In this document: one piece after another, positions 42,570-51,756 of the stretch
Position numbering within the stretch: position 1 is the first letter of the stretch
Layout: each line of letters starts with the position of its first letter
Assembly (NCBI RefSeq): GCF_013087515.1
Contig: NZ_JABFCN010000014.1
Location: 1 to 64,000, forward strand
Direction of reading: 5' to 3'
DNA length: 64,000 nucleotides
Origin: Rhizobium sophorae
GTDB lineage: Bacteria; Pseudomonadota; Alphaproteobacteria; Rhizobiales; Rhizobiaceae
Program-made: the position numbers and the translations under genes
Notes under the pieces: model-generated
The model's input: only the letters and a program-made list of their open reading frames with translations
Database searches by the model: none
Told to the model about the DNA's origin: nothing

Positions 42570-43757
42570 TTACGGCAGGAATTGCGGGGCGAGGCGCACA
42601 TATTTGATGGCGCGCCGGTAGTAGGTGTAGGCGATATGGAGCGTGCCGTCGCCGCCCTGGACGATCGAGGGATAGGAGAATTCGCGGTTCAGCGATTCCT
42701 TCGAATTGTTGCTGAGGCAGAAGCCGTCGCCGGTATCGAGATCGATGCGATGCGGAAAGCTCTTGCCGCCATCCCTCGATATCCCAAGGCTCAGCGGCGC
42801 ACGCGGAACACCCCAGACGGCCTTGCGTGCGCTGCTATCGGCAACGACGGCGGTCTCTCCAGCCTCGCCACCCTCGATTTCGTCATAGAGAGACTGGCGC
42901 CGCGCATCCGACATGCCGGCATTCGAATGGTTGTAAACTATTGCGATTACTCTATCATTCAGGATCGTGGCCTGGATCGAGGAGTTATTGTTCGGCAGTT
43001 CGGCGGGCTCGGGCGCGCTCCATGTCTCGCCGCCGTCGGATGATCGGCTGGACAGGATGTTCTCGGCGAAACGGTTACGGTAGAAGGCGATCATCTCTTC
43101 GCCGCCAAGCGGCAGGATGTTCATGTGCACCGCGCCGATACTGTCATGAATATCGCGCATCTGCCAGCTCGCGCCGCCATCACGCGACATCAGCACCGCA
43201 GCCGTATCGGCATCGCCGCTCCAGCGCTGGCCGTTCAGGCCGACGCAACGGAACACCGGAAGCAGCCAATCGCCTTTGCCGGTGACGACGATCTGCTGGC
43301 GAACGAAGGTGCCGGGACTGTCGCAGAGCATTTGGACCGGGCCGAAGGTCTGGCCGCCATCACCTGAAATCCGGCATTTGACAACAGAACCGTCCTGATT
43401 GCCCGAGGTCTGCGAGGTATAGAGCAGCCATACTTTTCCGTCCGGGGCGTTGAAAATCAACGGGTTCTGTTCGGATTTCTCCGGATCGTCGCTCATCTTT
43501 TCCGGCAAGGACCAGCGCTCGGAGCCCGGCGCCAGGCGCGACATGTAAATCGAGATATCGCCCATGCCCTCCATCGTGCCGCCGAACCAGACGCAGGTTA
43601 GCGTGCCGTCGGGCAGAAAGGCGAGATTTGCGGCGTGGTTCTGGATGCAGGGGGAGGGCAGATAAGTATCCGCACGAGCCTCGATGGTGGGGTGAGGGGT
43701 GATGGTCCCGGTCATCAGGGCCGGAACGGCTTCCGGGGGTAGGCCGGTAAAACTCAT
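42570..43757 (-). CDS. Sialidase-fold (BNR-repeat) protein without signal peptide
   Basis: The 395-residue beta-propeller protein has at least four Asp-box (BNR) motifs: SGDGGQTFG, SRDGGASWQ, SSDGGETWS and SRDGGKSFP, each on a propeller blade. An N-terminal NHAANLAFLPDGTLTCVWFG with the family's FGGTMEG segment and a C-terminal EFSYPSIVQGGDGTLHIAYT resemble exo-sialidase and glycoside-lyase-like proteins of the sialidase superfamily. No signal peptide or membrane segment is seen, so it should act in the cytoplasm on an imported compound. ATG 43757 has TTGAGGAGATCCGTC upstream. It is 11 bases after the DapA-family gene, in one operon. True substrate unknown. Confidence 0.82.
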   Translation of the reverse strand: MSFTGLPPEAVPALMTGTITPHPTIEARADTYLPSPCIQNHAANLAFLPDGTLTCVWFGGTMEGMGDISIYMSRLAPGSERWSLPEKMSDDPEKSEQNPLIFNAPDGKVWLLYTSQTSGNQDGSVVKCRISGDGGQTFGPVQMLCDSPGTFVRQQIVVTGKGDWLLPVFRCVGLNGQRWSGDADTAAVLMSRDGGASWQMRDIHDSIGAVHMNILPLGGEEMIAFYRNRFAENILSSRSSDGGETWSAPEPAELPNNNSSIQATILNDRVIAIVYNHSNAGMSDARRQSLYDEIEGGEAGETAVVADSSARKAVWGVPRAPLSLGISRDGGKSFPHRIDLDTGDGFCLSNNSKESLNREFSYPSIVQGGDGTLHIAYTYYRRAIKYVRLAPQFLP

Positions 43758-43768
43758 GACGGATCTCC

Positions 43769-44674
43769 TCAAGGCAGCTTGGCATAGCTTTCGGCGAGCG
43801 CGGCATAGTCGGCATCGCTGAGCGGCATCAGCGGCGCACGTGTGCGCTTCCAGGCGGGATTGCCGGTCTTCAGTCCCACCATCGCCTTGATGGTCGGGAT
43901 CTGGACGTAGGAATTGGAAAGCGTGCGATAGGCGTTGATGCGTGCCTGCGCCGCCTCGACATCGGCGGCGCGCGCCTCGTCATGGACATGGTCGTAGACG
44001 GTGCGCAGCGAATTCGCCACGAGATTGGAGGTGGCGGTGATGCAGCCGGCACCACCCGCCTTCAAGAGCGGCAGCAGCAGTGGATCGGCGCCTGCGAGCA
44101 CCGAGAAGCCGGGATAGGCAGCGATGATCGCCTGCATGTTGTTGAAATCGCCGGAAGATTCCTTGATGCCGACGACCGTTTCCGGGAAGGCCGCAATCAG
44201 CCGCCCGATCAGCGGAATGGATAGCGGAACGCCAGAGACCTGCGGAATGTGATAGAGGATGACCTGCAGGCGCGTGTCGGCGACCTTCTCCAGCACCTGC
44301 GAATAGGCGGCGAAGAGACCATCGTCGGAGACGCCCTTGTAGTAGAAAGGCGGCAGCATCACCACCTTGGTAACGCCAAGCGACAGTGCGTGCCGGGTGA
44401 GTTCCACAGTCTCGGGAATGGCGACGACTCCGGTGCCCGGCAAGAGTCTGTCGGCAGGAATGCCGGCCTTCAGTGCTGCTTCCAGAATGGCGCGGCGCTC
44501 GGCGCCGGAGAAGGAATTGGCCTCGCCCGTGGTACCAAGCAGCGCCACGCCATGGCATCCGTCGGCCAGCAACTGTCGGCAATGATCGGTGAAAAGTGCG
44601 AAATCCGGCCTGTTGTCCGCCGTCAGTGGCGTTGCGGAGGCGCTGAAAACTCCGGTAATCCTGTGATGGCTCAT
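43769..44674 (-). CDS. DapA/NanA-family aldolase or dehydratase
   Basis: The 301-residue class I aldolase-fold enzyme (DHDPS family). Markers: TPLTADNRPDF, GVALLGTTGEANSFSGAERR with the GTTGE phosphate/carboxylate loop, the catalytic Tyr in ILYHIPQVSG, and the Schiff-base Lys in VVGIKESSGDFNNMQAI (near residue 160). Members cleave or form 2-keto acids, using pyruvate; examples are DapA, N-acetylneuraminate lyase and keto-deoxy-sugar-acid dehydratases. A housekeeping DapA is unlikely given its place in a catabolic cluster. It precedes the sialidase-like gene (11-base gap) and is divergent from the importer operon at 45001. Confidence 0.88.
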   Translation of the reverse strand: MSHHRITGVFSASATPLTADNRPDFALFTDHCRQLLADGCHGVALLGTTGEANSFSGAERRAILEAALKAGIPADRLLPGTGVVAIPETVELTRHALSLGVTKVVMLPPFYYKGVSDDGLFAAYSQVLEKVADTRLQVILYHIPQVSGVPLSIPLIGRLIAAFPETVVGIKESSGDFNNMQAIIAAYPGFSVLAGADPLLLPLLKAGGAGCITATSNLVANSLRTVYDHVHDEARAADVEAAQARINAYRTLSNSYVQIPTIKAMVGLKTGNPAWKRTRAPLMPLSDADYAALAESYAKLP

Positions 44675-44789
44675 TTCGCCCTCCTCGGCGCGTCCTGTCT
44701 GGCTGGATCCGTGTTCGAACCGCCCGGCTGCGCATGCAATGTCATTGGTCTGTCGCTGTGGAGTGCAAAGAACTTTTCCATTGCCGCGC

Positions 44790-44808
44790 TTTTGTCAAGA
44801 AGACAAAA
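44790..44808. promoter_or_regulatory. Inverted repeat in the divergent promoter region of the catabolic island
   Basis: TTTTGTC (44790-44796) and GACAAAA (44802-44808) flank AAGAA. The left arm overlaps a minus-strand TTGACA (44798-44793) that would serve the DapA-family/sialidase operon. A plus-strand TTGACA at 44901-44906 precedes the importer operon. TTGTC..GACAA dyads are typical of FCD-type GntR operators, and a GntR gene closes the island (51757). No gene lies in 44675-45000. Confidence 0.55.
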
Positions 44809-45000
44809 TGCTGTGACGCTGTTTCGAAAAGTTATCTATCTGTTATAACTTATATATTTTCAGAAGAAAATTTTGTTGGAATTGAAATCGCGATTTTTTG
44901 TTGACATATTTACAATAACGAGAGAACGATACGGAGCGGATTGTGCTGCGCCTGGCAGGTGCAGGGAGAGCGCTGCCGAATTCACTCTGGGAGGAATGCC

Positions 45001-46635
45001 ATGTCTGATCAATCGGATAAGACCAATATATCACGTCGTAACGCGCTGAAGCTCGGCCTTGCGGCCGGCGTCGGCCTCACCGTTTTCGGGATAAATGCCC
45101 GCATCGTCATGGCCGATGAAGGCCAGGTCCTGAAGGTCGCGCATCCGGCTTTCGACCAGGACTGGTCGCCGCTGCGCGGCGGCGGCAGGACGTTCCGCTG
45201 GAATTCAATCTGGTGGGCATCGCCGATGTATTTCGACACCCAAGGCAATATCAAACCTTACGTCTTCACCAGCTGGGAATCGGCTGACAATACGGTTTGG
45301 ACCTTCAAAATTGACCCCAAGGCCGTCTTCTCCGACGGTAGCAAGATCACCTCGACCGACGTCAAGGGATCGTGGGAAGTCGCCTCGATGCCGAACACCA
45401 AGAGCCAGCGCGCCGACCAGGTGCTGAGCAAGGTTAAGGGTTATGCCGAAATCTCCGCCGGCTCCGGCAACGAGCTGACGGGTGTCGCAACACCCGACGA
45501 GGGGACGGTCGTCGTGACGCTGGCCGCCGCCGATCCGATCTTTTTCATGCGCCTGGCAAACCACATCGCGCCGATCACCAAGGCATCGCAGTCGCGCGGT
45601 AGCGACGGTGAGGAGATCATCGATTGGTATAAGCCTGACAATAAGCCGGCCTTCTCAGGTCCCTTCAAGCTGACGAGCATCGATATCGACGCCGGCAAAC
45701 TCACTTTCGAGCCGAATGAGAACTTCTTCGGACCGAAGCCGAAGCTTGCGCGCATCGAGGTCACCTCGATCGAGGACAACGTCAGCGCGACGTCGCTGAT
45801 CAAGTCGGGAGAGTTCAACGCTCATACCGAACTCATCACCTCGACCATCATCCAGGATCTCGGCCCGGAATTCTCGGCCGGCCCGCTGATCCCGACCAGC
45901 CAGCACTTCTGGTTCAACATTTCCCGTGCGCCGATGGACGATCCGAAAGTCCGCCAGGCACTGATCATGGCGGTCGATCGCGACGGCCTGTTCAAGGCGT
46001 CCTATCCCGACGGGCCGCATAAGAAGGCGGACCAGATCCTCAATTCGGTCCCGGGTGCGGAGAATTCCGGCTTCGAGGCCTATCCCTATGATCCTGAGGC
46101 TGCCAAGAAGCTGCTTGCGGAATCGACCTATGGTGGCCCGGAGCGGCTACCGAAGATCCTGTTCGTCGGCATCTCGGGGCCAGCCATTCAGGCTGCCGCC
46201 CAGTTCATCGCCGAGCAGTGGCGCCAGAATCTCGGCATCACCGCCGTCGACATGAAGCCTCAGCAGGATTCCTATGCGGGTCCGGATCAGAACTCGGTCC
46301 AGATCTTCCGCGACGACGTCGGCACCCGCGTGCCGGATGCCGTCTCCTATCTGGCGGGCAGCATTGCCTCGACCTCGTCGAACGCCCAGAACAAGCTTGG
46401 CGGATACAAGAACGACAAGGTCGACAGTGCCCTTGCCGAGGCCACGACCAAGGCTGCGGATGATCCGCAGCGCATCGCTCTCGCCCAGGAAGCCCAGAAG
46501 GCGTTCCGCGAGGATTGGGCCTTCATCCCATGGTATTCTCAGGCGATGTCGCGCTGGGCCACCAAGGAGGTCAAGGGCCTTGAAAAGAACCTTGACTGGC
46601 AGGTCGTCGAACCCTGGAACATTTCCATCGGTTGA
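45001..46635 (+). CDS. Dipeptide/oligopeptide-type ABC transporter substrate-binding protein with Tat signal
   Basis: The 544-residue periplasmic protein (SBP_bac_5 family) begins with a twin-arginine signal, ISRRNALKLGLAAGVGLTVF, cleaved near VMADE. The mature part has the family's VWTFKIDPKAVFSDGSKITS, then the mid-domain NKPAFSGPFKLTSIDIDAGK and RIEVTSIEDNVSATSLIKSG. C-terminal ADDPQRIALAQEAQKAFRED is usual too. Proteins of this class bind peptides, but many rhizobial ones bind sugars or opines. GGGAGGAATGCC precedes the ATG at 45001; an in-frame start at 44941 has none. It is the first gene of a six-gene operon that runs to the DUF1537 kinase. Confidence 0.9.
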   Translation: MSDQSDKTNISRRNALKLGLAAGVGLTVFGINARIVMADEGQVLKVAHPAFDQDWSPLRGGGRTFRWNSIWWASPMYFDTQGNIKPYVFTSWESADNTVWTFKIDPKAVFSDGSKITSTDVKGSWEVASMPNTKSQRADQVLSKVKGYAEISAGSGNELTGVATPDEGTVVVTLAAADPIFFMRLANHIAPITKASQSRGSDGEEIIDWYKPDNKPAFSGPFKLTSIDIDAGKLTFEPNENFFGPKPKLARIEVTSIEDNVSATSLIKSGEFNAHTELITSTIIQDLGPEFSAGPLIPTSQHFWFNISRAPMDDPKVRQALIMAVDRDGLFKASYPDGPHKKADQILNSVPGAENSGFEAYPYDPEAAKKLLAESTYGGPERLPKILFVGISGPAIQAAAQFIAEQWRQNLGITAVDMKPQQDSYAGPDQNSVQIFRDDVGTRVPDAVSYLAGSIASTSSNAQNKLGGYKNDKVDSALAEATTKAADDPQRIALAQEAQKAFREDWAFIPWYSQAMSRWATKEVKGLEKNLDWQVVEPWNISIG

Positions 46636-46759
46636 TCCGGAACAATAGTTCCTGGCAAAACGCGCGAAGGCCGCAAGGTCTTCGCGCAAGTTTCAAGACG
46701 AAGAGATGCGATCGCAGCCAAAAGCGGGAACGCATCGAACAACAGGTGAGAGGTGGCCC

Positions 46760-47716
46760 TTGCTGCGCTACGTGCTAACCCGATTTGCCATCTGGATTCC
46801 GTCCGTTCTGGTGGTGATGCTGGCGGTCTACGCGCTGGCCTTCTATGGCGCCGGCGATCCGATCAAGCTGATCTTCCTGCGCGCGCCTGGCGATGTCGCC
46901 TATAATCCGCAGCGTATCGAAGCCATTCGCGAAAGTGCCGGCCTCAACAAGCCCTTCATCGTCCAGTTCGGCCTTTACATCTGGAACCTGCTGCACGGCC
47001 AGTTCGGCAATTCGCTAACCTCGGGCCGCTCCGTCTGGGCGATGGTCTCGGCCGCGGCACCCGTCTCTTTCCAGCTTGCCCTCTGTTCCATCATCCTGAC
47101 GGCCGTCGTCGCGATCCCGCTCGGCATGATCGCCGCGCTCAACCAGAATTCGCGCATCGACTATGCCATTCTGGGCTCCGCACTCTTCCTCTGGGCGATC
47201 CCGGCCTATGTCGCCGGCCCGTTGCTGATGGTCGGCCTCATCGTGCTGCTGCCCGGTGCGAGCGTGCCCTATGGCTGGGGCGGCATCTTCGATGTCCGTA
47301 TCCTGCTGCCGCTGCTCGTCCTTTCGTTCCAGCCGATCGCGCTGATCGTGCGCCAGACGCGTGCCGCCGTCATCGAGGTGCTGTCGGAGGATTTCGTCCG
47401 GACTGCCCGCGCCAAGGGCGTGCCGGAGATCATCGTGGCGCTGCGCCATATCCTGCGGCCGGTGCTGACGCCCGTCGTCACGCAGCTCGGCCTGATCATG
47501 ATCACCATCGTCAACGGCGCCATTTTCGTCGAACTCGTCTTCGGCCTGCCGGGCCTTGGCAGGTTGACGGTACAGGCGCTGATCAATTCCGATTATCCGG
47601 TCATTCTGGCGATCACGCTGATCGGGTCGTTCCTGGTGATGGTGTCGAACCTTTTGGTCGATGTGCTCTATCCGCTGCTCGACCCGCGAGCCAATGATTC
47701 AAGAAGGAGCCGCTGA
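46760..47716 (+). CDS. ABC transporter permease, DppB/OppB type
   Basis: Inner-membrane protein of about 318 residues with six segments. The N-terminus LLRYVLTRFAIWIPSVLVVM is the DppB type, followed by GDPIKLIFLRAPGDVAYNPQ and the periplasmic loop RIEAIRESAGLNKPFIVQFG. The EAA motif is VRTARAKGVPEIIVALRHIL. TTG at 46760 is preferred because AGAGG lies six bases upstream and family members begin here; ATG 46706 would add 18 hydrophilic residues. It pairs with the next permease, which starts two bases after its stop. Confidence 0.9.
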   Translation: MLRYVLTRFAIWIPSVLVVMLAVYALAFYGAGDPIKLIFLRAPGDVAYNPQRIEAIRESAGLNKPFIVQFGLYIWNLLHGQFGNSLTSGRSVWAMVSAAAPVSFQLALCSIILTAVVAIPLGMIAALNQNSRIDYAILGSALFLWAIPAYVAGPLLMVGLIVLLPGASVPYGWGGIFDVRILLPLLVLSFQPIALIVRQTRAAVIEVLSEDFVRTARAKGVPEIIVALRHILRPVLTPVVTQLGLIMITIVNGAIFVELVFGLPGLGRLTVQALINSDYPVILAITLIGSFLVMVSNLLVDVLYPLLDPRANDSRRSR

Positions 47717-47718
47717 CC

Positions 47719-48675
47719 ATGTCCGCCATCCCTCTTCCCACCATCGAAACCGTCGAAGAGCCGGTCAGCCTGTGGCGCGACGCCTGGTATCGGCTGAAGC
47801 GCAACAAGCTCGCCGTCTTCGGTCTGGTCATCGTCGTGATCCTCGGCTTCACGGCTATCTTCGGCCCCTACCTTACGCCTTATGATTATCTGAGCCAGGA
47901 TCTCGACGCCCGCAACGTCCTGCCGTCGATGAGCCACCTTTTCGGAACCGACGATCTCGGCCGCGACGTCTTCAGCCGTGTGGTCTTCGGCACACGCACG
48001 GCTTTCCTTGTCGCCGTGATCGTCACCTTCTTCGCCGTGGTGATCGGCCTTACGCTCGGCGCGGTGGCCGGCTTCTTCGGCAATCCCTTCGATCGCGCCA
48101 TCACGTGGCTGACCGATGTAACGATGTCGGTTCCTAACCTGCTGCTCGTCGTCGTCATCAACGCCTCGCTGAAATCGCCGATCAGCAAATGGATGGAAGC
48201 GCGTTATCTCGAGACCCTCAATCCCTTCTATCGCGAAACCATGTGGGTGGATTTCGCCCTCGTCTTCGGGTCTATGGCGCTGATCTCCTGGCCGCCATAT
48301 GCTCGGCTCGTGCGCGCCCAGGTGCTGTCGATCCGCAGTCGACCCTATATCACCGCGGCCCAGGCGCTCGGGCTTTCGAACTGGATCATCATCAAGCGTT
48401 ATGTCATTCCGAATGCGCTAGGCCCCCTGATCGTCTCGGTCAGCGCCGGTCTTGGCACGGCGATGGTGCTGGAAAGCGCCTTCAGCTTCCTTGGCGTCGG
48501 GGTCAATCCGCCAACGCCGAGCTGGGGCAACATGATCTCGGACGGCCTGCGCGTCTGGCAGCATTATCCGCATCTTCTCGCCGCTCCGGCGGCCGTGCTC
48601 GGCCTTGCCTCGGTTGCCTTCAGTTTCCTCGGCGACGGCCTCAACGACGCGCTCAATCCGCGGGGCAGCAAATGA
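47719..48675 (+). CDS. ABC transporter permease, DppC/OppC type
   Basis: The 318-residue inner-membrane protein starts with a cytoplasmic tail and segment KLAVFGLVIVVILGFTAIFG, then LFGTDDLGRDVFSRVVFGTR, the diagnostic DppC/OppC motif. The EAA-type loop is ITAAQALGLSNWIIIKRYVI, and the end reads FLGDGLNDALNPRGSK. It completes the permease pair of the importer. The ATPase ATG at 48672 overlaps its stop by four bases. Segment about residues 160-200 is longer than in DppC, which may be a loop specific to this subgroup. Confidence 0.9.
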   Translation: MSAIPLPTIETVEEPVSLWRDAWYRLKRNKLAVFGLVIVVILGFTAIFGPYLTPYDYLSQDLDARNVLPSMSHLFGTDDLGRDVFSRVVFGTRTAFLVAVIVTFFAVVIGLTLGAVAGFFGNPFDRAITWLTDVTMSVPNLLLVVVINASLKSPISKWMEARYLETLNPFYRETMWVDFALVFGSMALISWPPYARLVRAQVLSIRSRPYITAAQALGLSNWIIIKRYVIPNALGPLIVSVSAGLGTAMVLESAFSFLGVGVNPPTPSWGNMISDGLRVWQHYPHLLAAPAAVLGLASVAFSFLGDGLNDALNPRGSK

Positions 48676-49679
48676 TGGATACGAAAAGCACCAACCGCCT
48701 GCTGGATGTCAGGAACCTCACTGTCGAAGTCGACGGCCGCAACGGCCCCGCCATCGTCGTCGACGGCATCGATCTCCATGTCGACAGGGGCGAGACCCTT
48801 GGCGTCGTTGGTGAATCCGGCTGCGGCAAGAGCTTGACCATGCTGAGCCTGATGCGGCTCCTGCCGAACAAGGTCAAAGTCACCAAGGGATCGGCGACAT
48901 TCGACGGCCGCGACCTGCAGACGATGTCGAATAGAGAACTGCGCAAGGTGCGCGGCGGCGATATCGGCTTCGTCTTCCAGGATCCGATGACCTCGCTCAA
49001 TCCGGTGATGCGCGTCGGTGCCCAGATCTGCGAGCCGCTGATCTATCACCGCGGAATGAAGAAGACGGAGGCCCGCGCCCGTGCCGTCGAGCTTCTGCGC
49101 CTTGTCGGCATTCCCGGCCCGGAAGAGCGCCTGCAAGCCTATCCGCACGAGCTTTCCGGCGGTATGCGCCAGCGCGTGATGATCGCGATCGGCCTTGCCT
49201 GCAATCCGAAGCTTTTAATTGCCGACGAGCCGACAACGGCGCTGGACGTCACCATCCAGGCCCAGATTGTCGATCTGGTGAAGGATCTCAGGGCCAAGCT
49301 TGGCATGTCGGTCGTCTGGATCACCCATGATCTGGCGCTGATCGCCGGCCTGGTCGATCGCGTCGCCGTGCTCTATGCTGGCACGGTGGTCGAGGATGCG
49401 CCGGTCGACGAGCTCTATGCCCGCCCGAGCCATCCCTATACGCGCGGCCTGCTGTCATCGATCCCGAAGCTCTCGGACCCGCCGGCAAGCCGGCTGAGCT
49501 CGATCGGCGGCACGCCGCCGGAGCCTGGCCGCCGGCCGAAGGGTTGCCCATTTGCGCCGCGCTGCCCGCTTGCCGAGAACATCTGTCACGAGAAGGTACC
49601 ACAGCTCGAACCGTTGAGCGGCAGCGCCAATCACCGCGCCGCCTGTTTCGTCGTCCAGAGAATGCAGGAAGCCGCATGA
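48672..49679 (+). CDS. ABC transporter ATP-binding protein, DppD/OppD type
   Basis: The 335-residue protein: Walker [16 protein letters not shown] near residue 45, Q-loop IGFVFQDPMTSLNPVMRVG, signature ELSGGMRQRVMIAIGLACNP, Walker B LLIADEPTTALDVTIQAQIV, switch VVWITHDLALIAG. The C-terminal oligopeptide-transporter extension follows with the cysteine cluster GCPFAPRCPLAENIC, typical of DppD (iron-sulfur or zinc type). The start overlaps the DppC-type permease stop; a second ATG directly follows the first. It forms a heterodimer with the next ATPase. Confidence 0.93.
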   Translation: MMDTKSTNRLLDVRNLTVEVDGRNGPAIVVDGIDLHVDRGETLGVVGESGCGKSLTMLSLMRLLPNKVKVTKGSATFDGRDLQTMSNRELRKVRGGDIGFVFQDPMTSLNPVMRVGAQICEPLIYHRGMKKTEARARAVELLRLVGIPGPEERLQAYPHELSGGMRQRVMIAIGLACNPKLLIADEPTTALDVTIQAQIVDLVKDLRAKLGMSVVWITHDLALIAGLVDRVAVLYAGTVVEDAPVDELYARPSHPYTRGLLSSIPKLSDPPASRLSSIGGTPPEPGRRPKGCPFAPRCPLAENICHEKVPQLEPLSGSANHRAACFVVQRMQEAA

Positions 49680-50671
49680 TGGGTGCTCAACCGCTGCTCA
49701 AGATCGAAAACCTGGTCAAGCATTTCCACGTCAAGCTCGGCGCCTTCGGTGAGCGTTCGGCGACCGTCTATGCACTCGACAATGTCAACCTCGACATCAT
49801 GGAAGGCGAGACGCTGAGCCTCGTCGGCGAATCCGGCTGCGGCAAGTCGACGACCGGCTTCACCATCCTCAACCTCTACAAGGCGACCAGCGGCAAGGTT
49901 GTCTACAAAGGCCAGGATCTCGCGGCGCTCGACGAAAAACAGATGCGGCCCTTCCGTCGCGACCTGCAAATCGTTTTCCAGGATCCTTATTCGACGCTCA
50001 ATCCGCGCATGACGGTGGGCGAGGCGATCGGCGAGCCGATCCTCTTTCACAAGCTCTGCACCAAGGCCGAACTGAAGGAGAGGGTGGCGACGCTGCTCAC
50101 CGATGTCGGCCTGCCGACGCGGTTTGCCCAGCGTTACCCGCACGAGCTTTCCGGCGGCCAACGCCAGCGCGTCGTCATTGCCCGGGCACTCGCCTGCCAG
50201 CCGAAATTCATCGTCTGCGACGAGGCGATCTCGGCGCTCGACGTGTCGATCCAGGCCCAGATCATCAACTTGTTGCTCGATCTTCAGGAAAAATACGGGC
50301 TGACCTATCTCTTCATCGCCCATGATCTCGCGGTCGTTCGCCATATCAGCACCCGTGTCGGCGTCATGTATCTCGGGCGGCTCGCCGAACTCGCGACGCG
50401 CGAGGAACTTTTCGACAATCCGCTGCATCCCTATACCAGGGCGCTGCTGTCGGCCGTTCCGGAGACCGATCCGGAGCATGAGCGTACCCGCCAGCGCCAG
50501 ATTCTTCAGGGCGATGTGCCGAGCCCGCTGAACCCGCCGACCGGCTGCCGTTTCCACACGCGCTGCCCAATCGCGATGGATGTCTGCAGCAAGGTCATTC
50601 CCGCATGGCAGGAGGCCAAGCCCGGTCATCTCGTCGCCTGTCATGCCGTCAACACCGGACAGACCGCATGA
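49676..50671 (+). CDS. ABC transporter ATP-binding protein, DppF/OppF type
   Basis: The 331-residue protein: Walker [20 protein letters not shown] near residue 55, [20 protein letters not shown], signature [20 protein letters not shown], Walker [21 protein letters not shown], then [13 protein letters not shown]. The C-terminus has the cysteine motif [15 protein letters not shown]. It starts with ATG overlapping the DppD-type stop (ATGATG). With the other ATPase it powers the importer. The next gene, a DUF1537 kinase, overlaps its stop by four bases, tying import to phosphorylation. Confidence 0.93.
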   Translation: MMGAQPLLKIENLVKHFHVKLGAFGERSATVYALDNVNLDIMEGETLSLVGESGCGKSTTGFTILNLYKATSGKVVYKGQDLAALDEKQMRPFRRDLQIVFQDPYSTLNPRMTVGEAIGEPILFHKLCTKAELKERVATLLTDVGLPTRFAQRYPHELSGGQRQRVVIARALACQPKFIVCDEAISALDVSIQAQIINLLLDLQEKYGLTYLFIAHDLAVVRHISTRVGVMYLGRLAELATREELFDNPLHPYTRALLSAVPETDPEHERTRQRQILQGDVPSPLNPPTGCRFHTRCPIAMDVCSKVIPAWQEAKPGHLVACHAVNTGQTA

Positions 50672-51732
50672 CGTTGAAGGCCGCCATCATTGCCGATGAT
50701 CTGACGGGCGCGCTCGATACCGGCACGCCCTTCGTCGAAGCCGGCCTTTCGGTTGCGGTCGCCGTCGATGTCGAGGCCGCAGAGGATGCGATCGCCACCG
50801 GCTGTGACGTTGTCGTTATCAATACCGCCTCGCGCGCGCTCGGCGAGCGCGAAGCTGCCGAAAGGGTGCGCTTGGCGACCGAGGCGCTTTGCGGTGTGAA
50901 GCCCGCAGTCGTGATGAAGAAGATCGACTCCCGGCTGAAGGGCAATGTCGCGGCGGAAAGCCTGGCGCTGGCCGATGCGCTCGGCCTGGAGACCATCCTG
51001 GTGGCGCCCGCTATTCCCGATCAGGAGCGTGTGACCTACAGAGGCTGTGTTGTCGGCCGCGGCGTCGACAAGCCACTGCCGATCGCCGATCTGTTCGAGG
51101 ACCTTGCGGGCAATGTTGCTGTTGCCGATGCGGAGGACGATAGTGATCTCGACCAGATCGTTGCCGATCATGACTGGCGGCTGACGCTAGCGGTCGGCGC
51201 ACGGGGTCTGGGTGCTGCACTTGCCCGCCATCTCGGCGAGATGGGGCGGCAGCCGATGCCGGAATTTGTAGCGACCCGACGCAGCCTGTTCGCCTTTGGA
51301 TCACGCGATCCGATTACGGCTACCCAGATGGACCAGCTTGAAGCCTCGGGTGTCCTGCGCATGGTGGTGGACGCGCCGATGGGGCAGGTCGAAGTCGGAG
51401 AGGGCATGGCGCTGCCTGCACTGCTGCGTTGCACCGGCGATATGGCAGCCGATGCAGCATTGGTCGCCAGCCGTTTTGCGGCAGGCGTCAGATCGGTCAT
51501 CGACGATACCAGGCCTGACATGCTGATGGTCGGCGGCGGCGATACGGCCCTTGCCATTTTCCAGGCGCTCGATGTCAGAGTGGTGGCGCCGAAGGGTGAA
51601 ATCGAGGCAGGCGTGCCGTGGTTCGATGTCACGGCAGCCGACGGGCGGCATTTTCGGTGCGCCGTGAAGTCGGGGGGCTTCGGCAATCCCGATAGTTTGC
51701 TAAGACTGGTTCTTTGGAATCGGGCGGCATAG
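50668..51732 (+). CDS. Four-carbon acid sugar kinase (DUF1537 family)
   Basis: The 354-residue protein has the N-terminal family motif IIADDLTGALDTGTPFVEAG, then VINTASRALGEREAAERVRL and VVMKKIDSRLKGNVAAE, with APAIPDQERVTYRGCVVGRG (family PAFPxxGRTxxxG). The C-terminal nucleotide-binding part has MLMVGGGDTALAIFQALDVR and CAVKSGGFGNPDSLLRLV. DUF1537 proteins include OtnK and DtnK, kinases of D/L-threonate, erythronate and 2-keto-tetronate. ATG overlaps the transporter ATPase stop. Together with a PdxA2-like enzyme at 40075 it forms the core of D-threonate-type catabolism. The exact acid cannot be named from sequence. Confidence 0.88.
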   Translation: MTLKAAIIADDLTGALDTGTPFVEAGLSVAVAVDVEAAEDAIATGCDVVVINTASRALGEREAAERVRLATEALCGVKPAVVMKKIDSRLKGNVAAESLALADALGLETILVAPAIPDQERVTYRGCVVGRGVDKPLPIADLFEDLAGNVAVADAEDDSDLDQIVADHDWRLTLAVGARGLGAALARHLGEMGRQPMPEFVATRRSLFAFGSRDPITATQMDQLEASGVLRMVVDAPMGQVEVGEGMALPALLRCTGDMAADAALVASRFAAGVRSVIDDTRPDMLMVGGGDTALAIFQALDVRVVAPKGEIEAGVPWFDVTAADGRHFRCAVKSGGFGNPDSLLRLVLWNRAA

Positions 51733-51756
51733 TAAGATACCGCCGGGGAGAATGAC

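Noticed and set aside
42359..42607. 82-codon frame between the dehydrogenase and sialidase-like genes
   Set aside because: It overlaps the 3' end of a well-supported gene, and its composition shows no protein-like pattern.
43769..44674. Calling this gene dapA for lysine synthesis
   Set aside because: The family fits, but its operon with a sialidase-fold protein and its catabolic setting argue against a housekeeping role.
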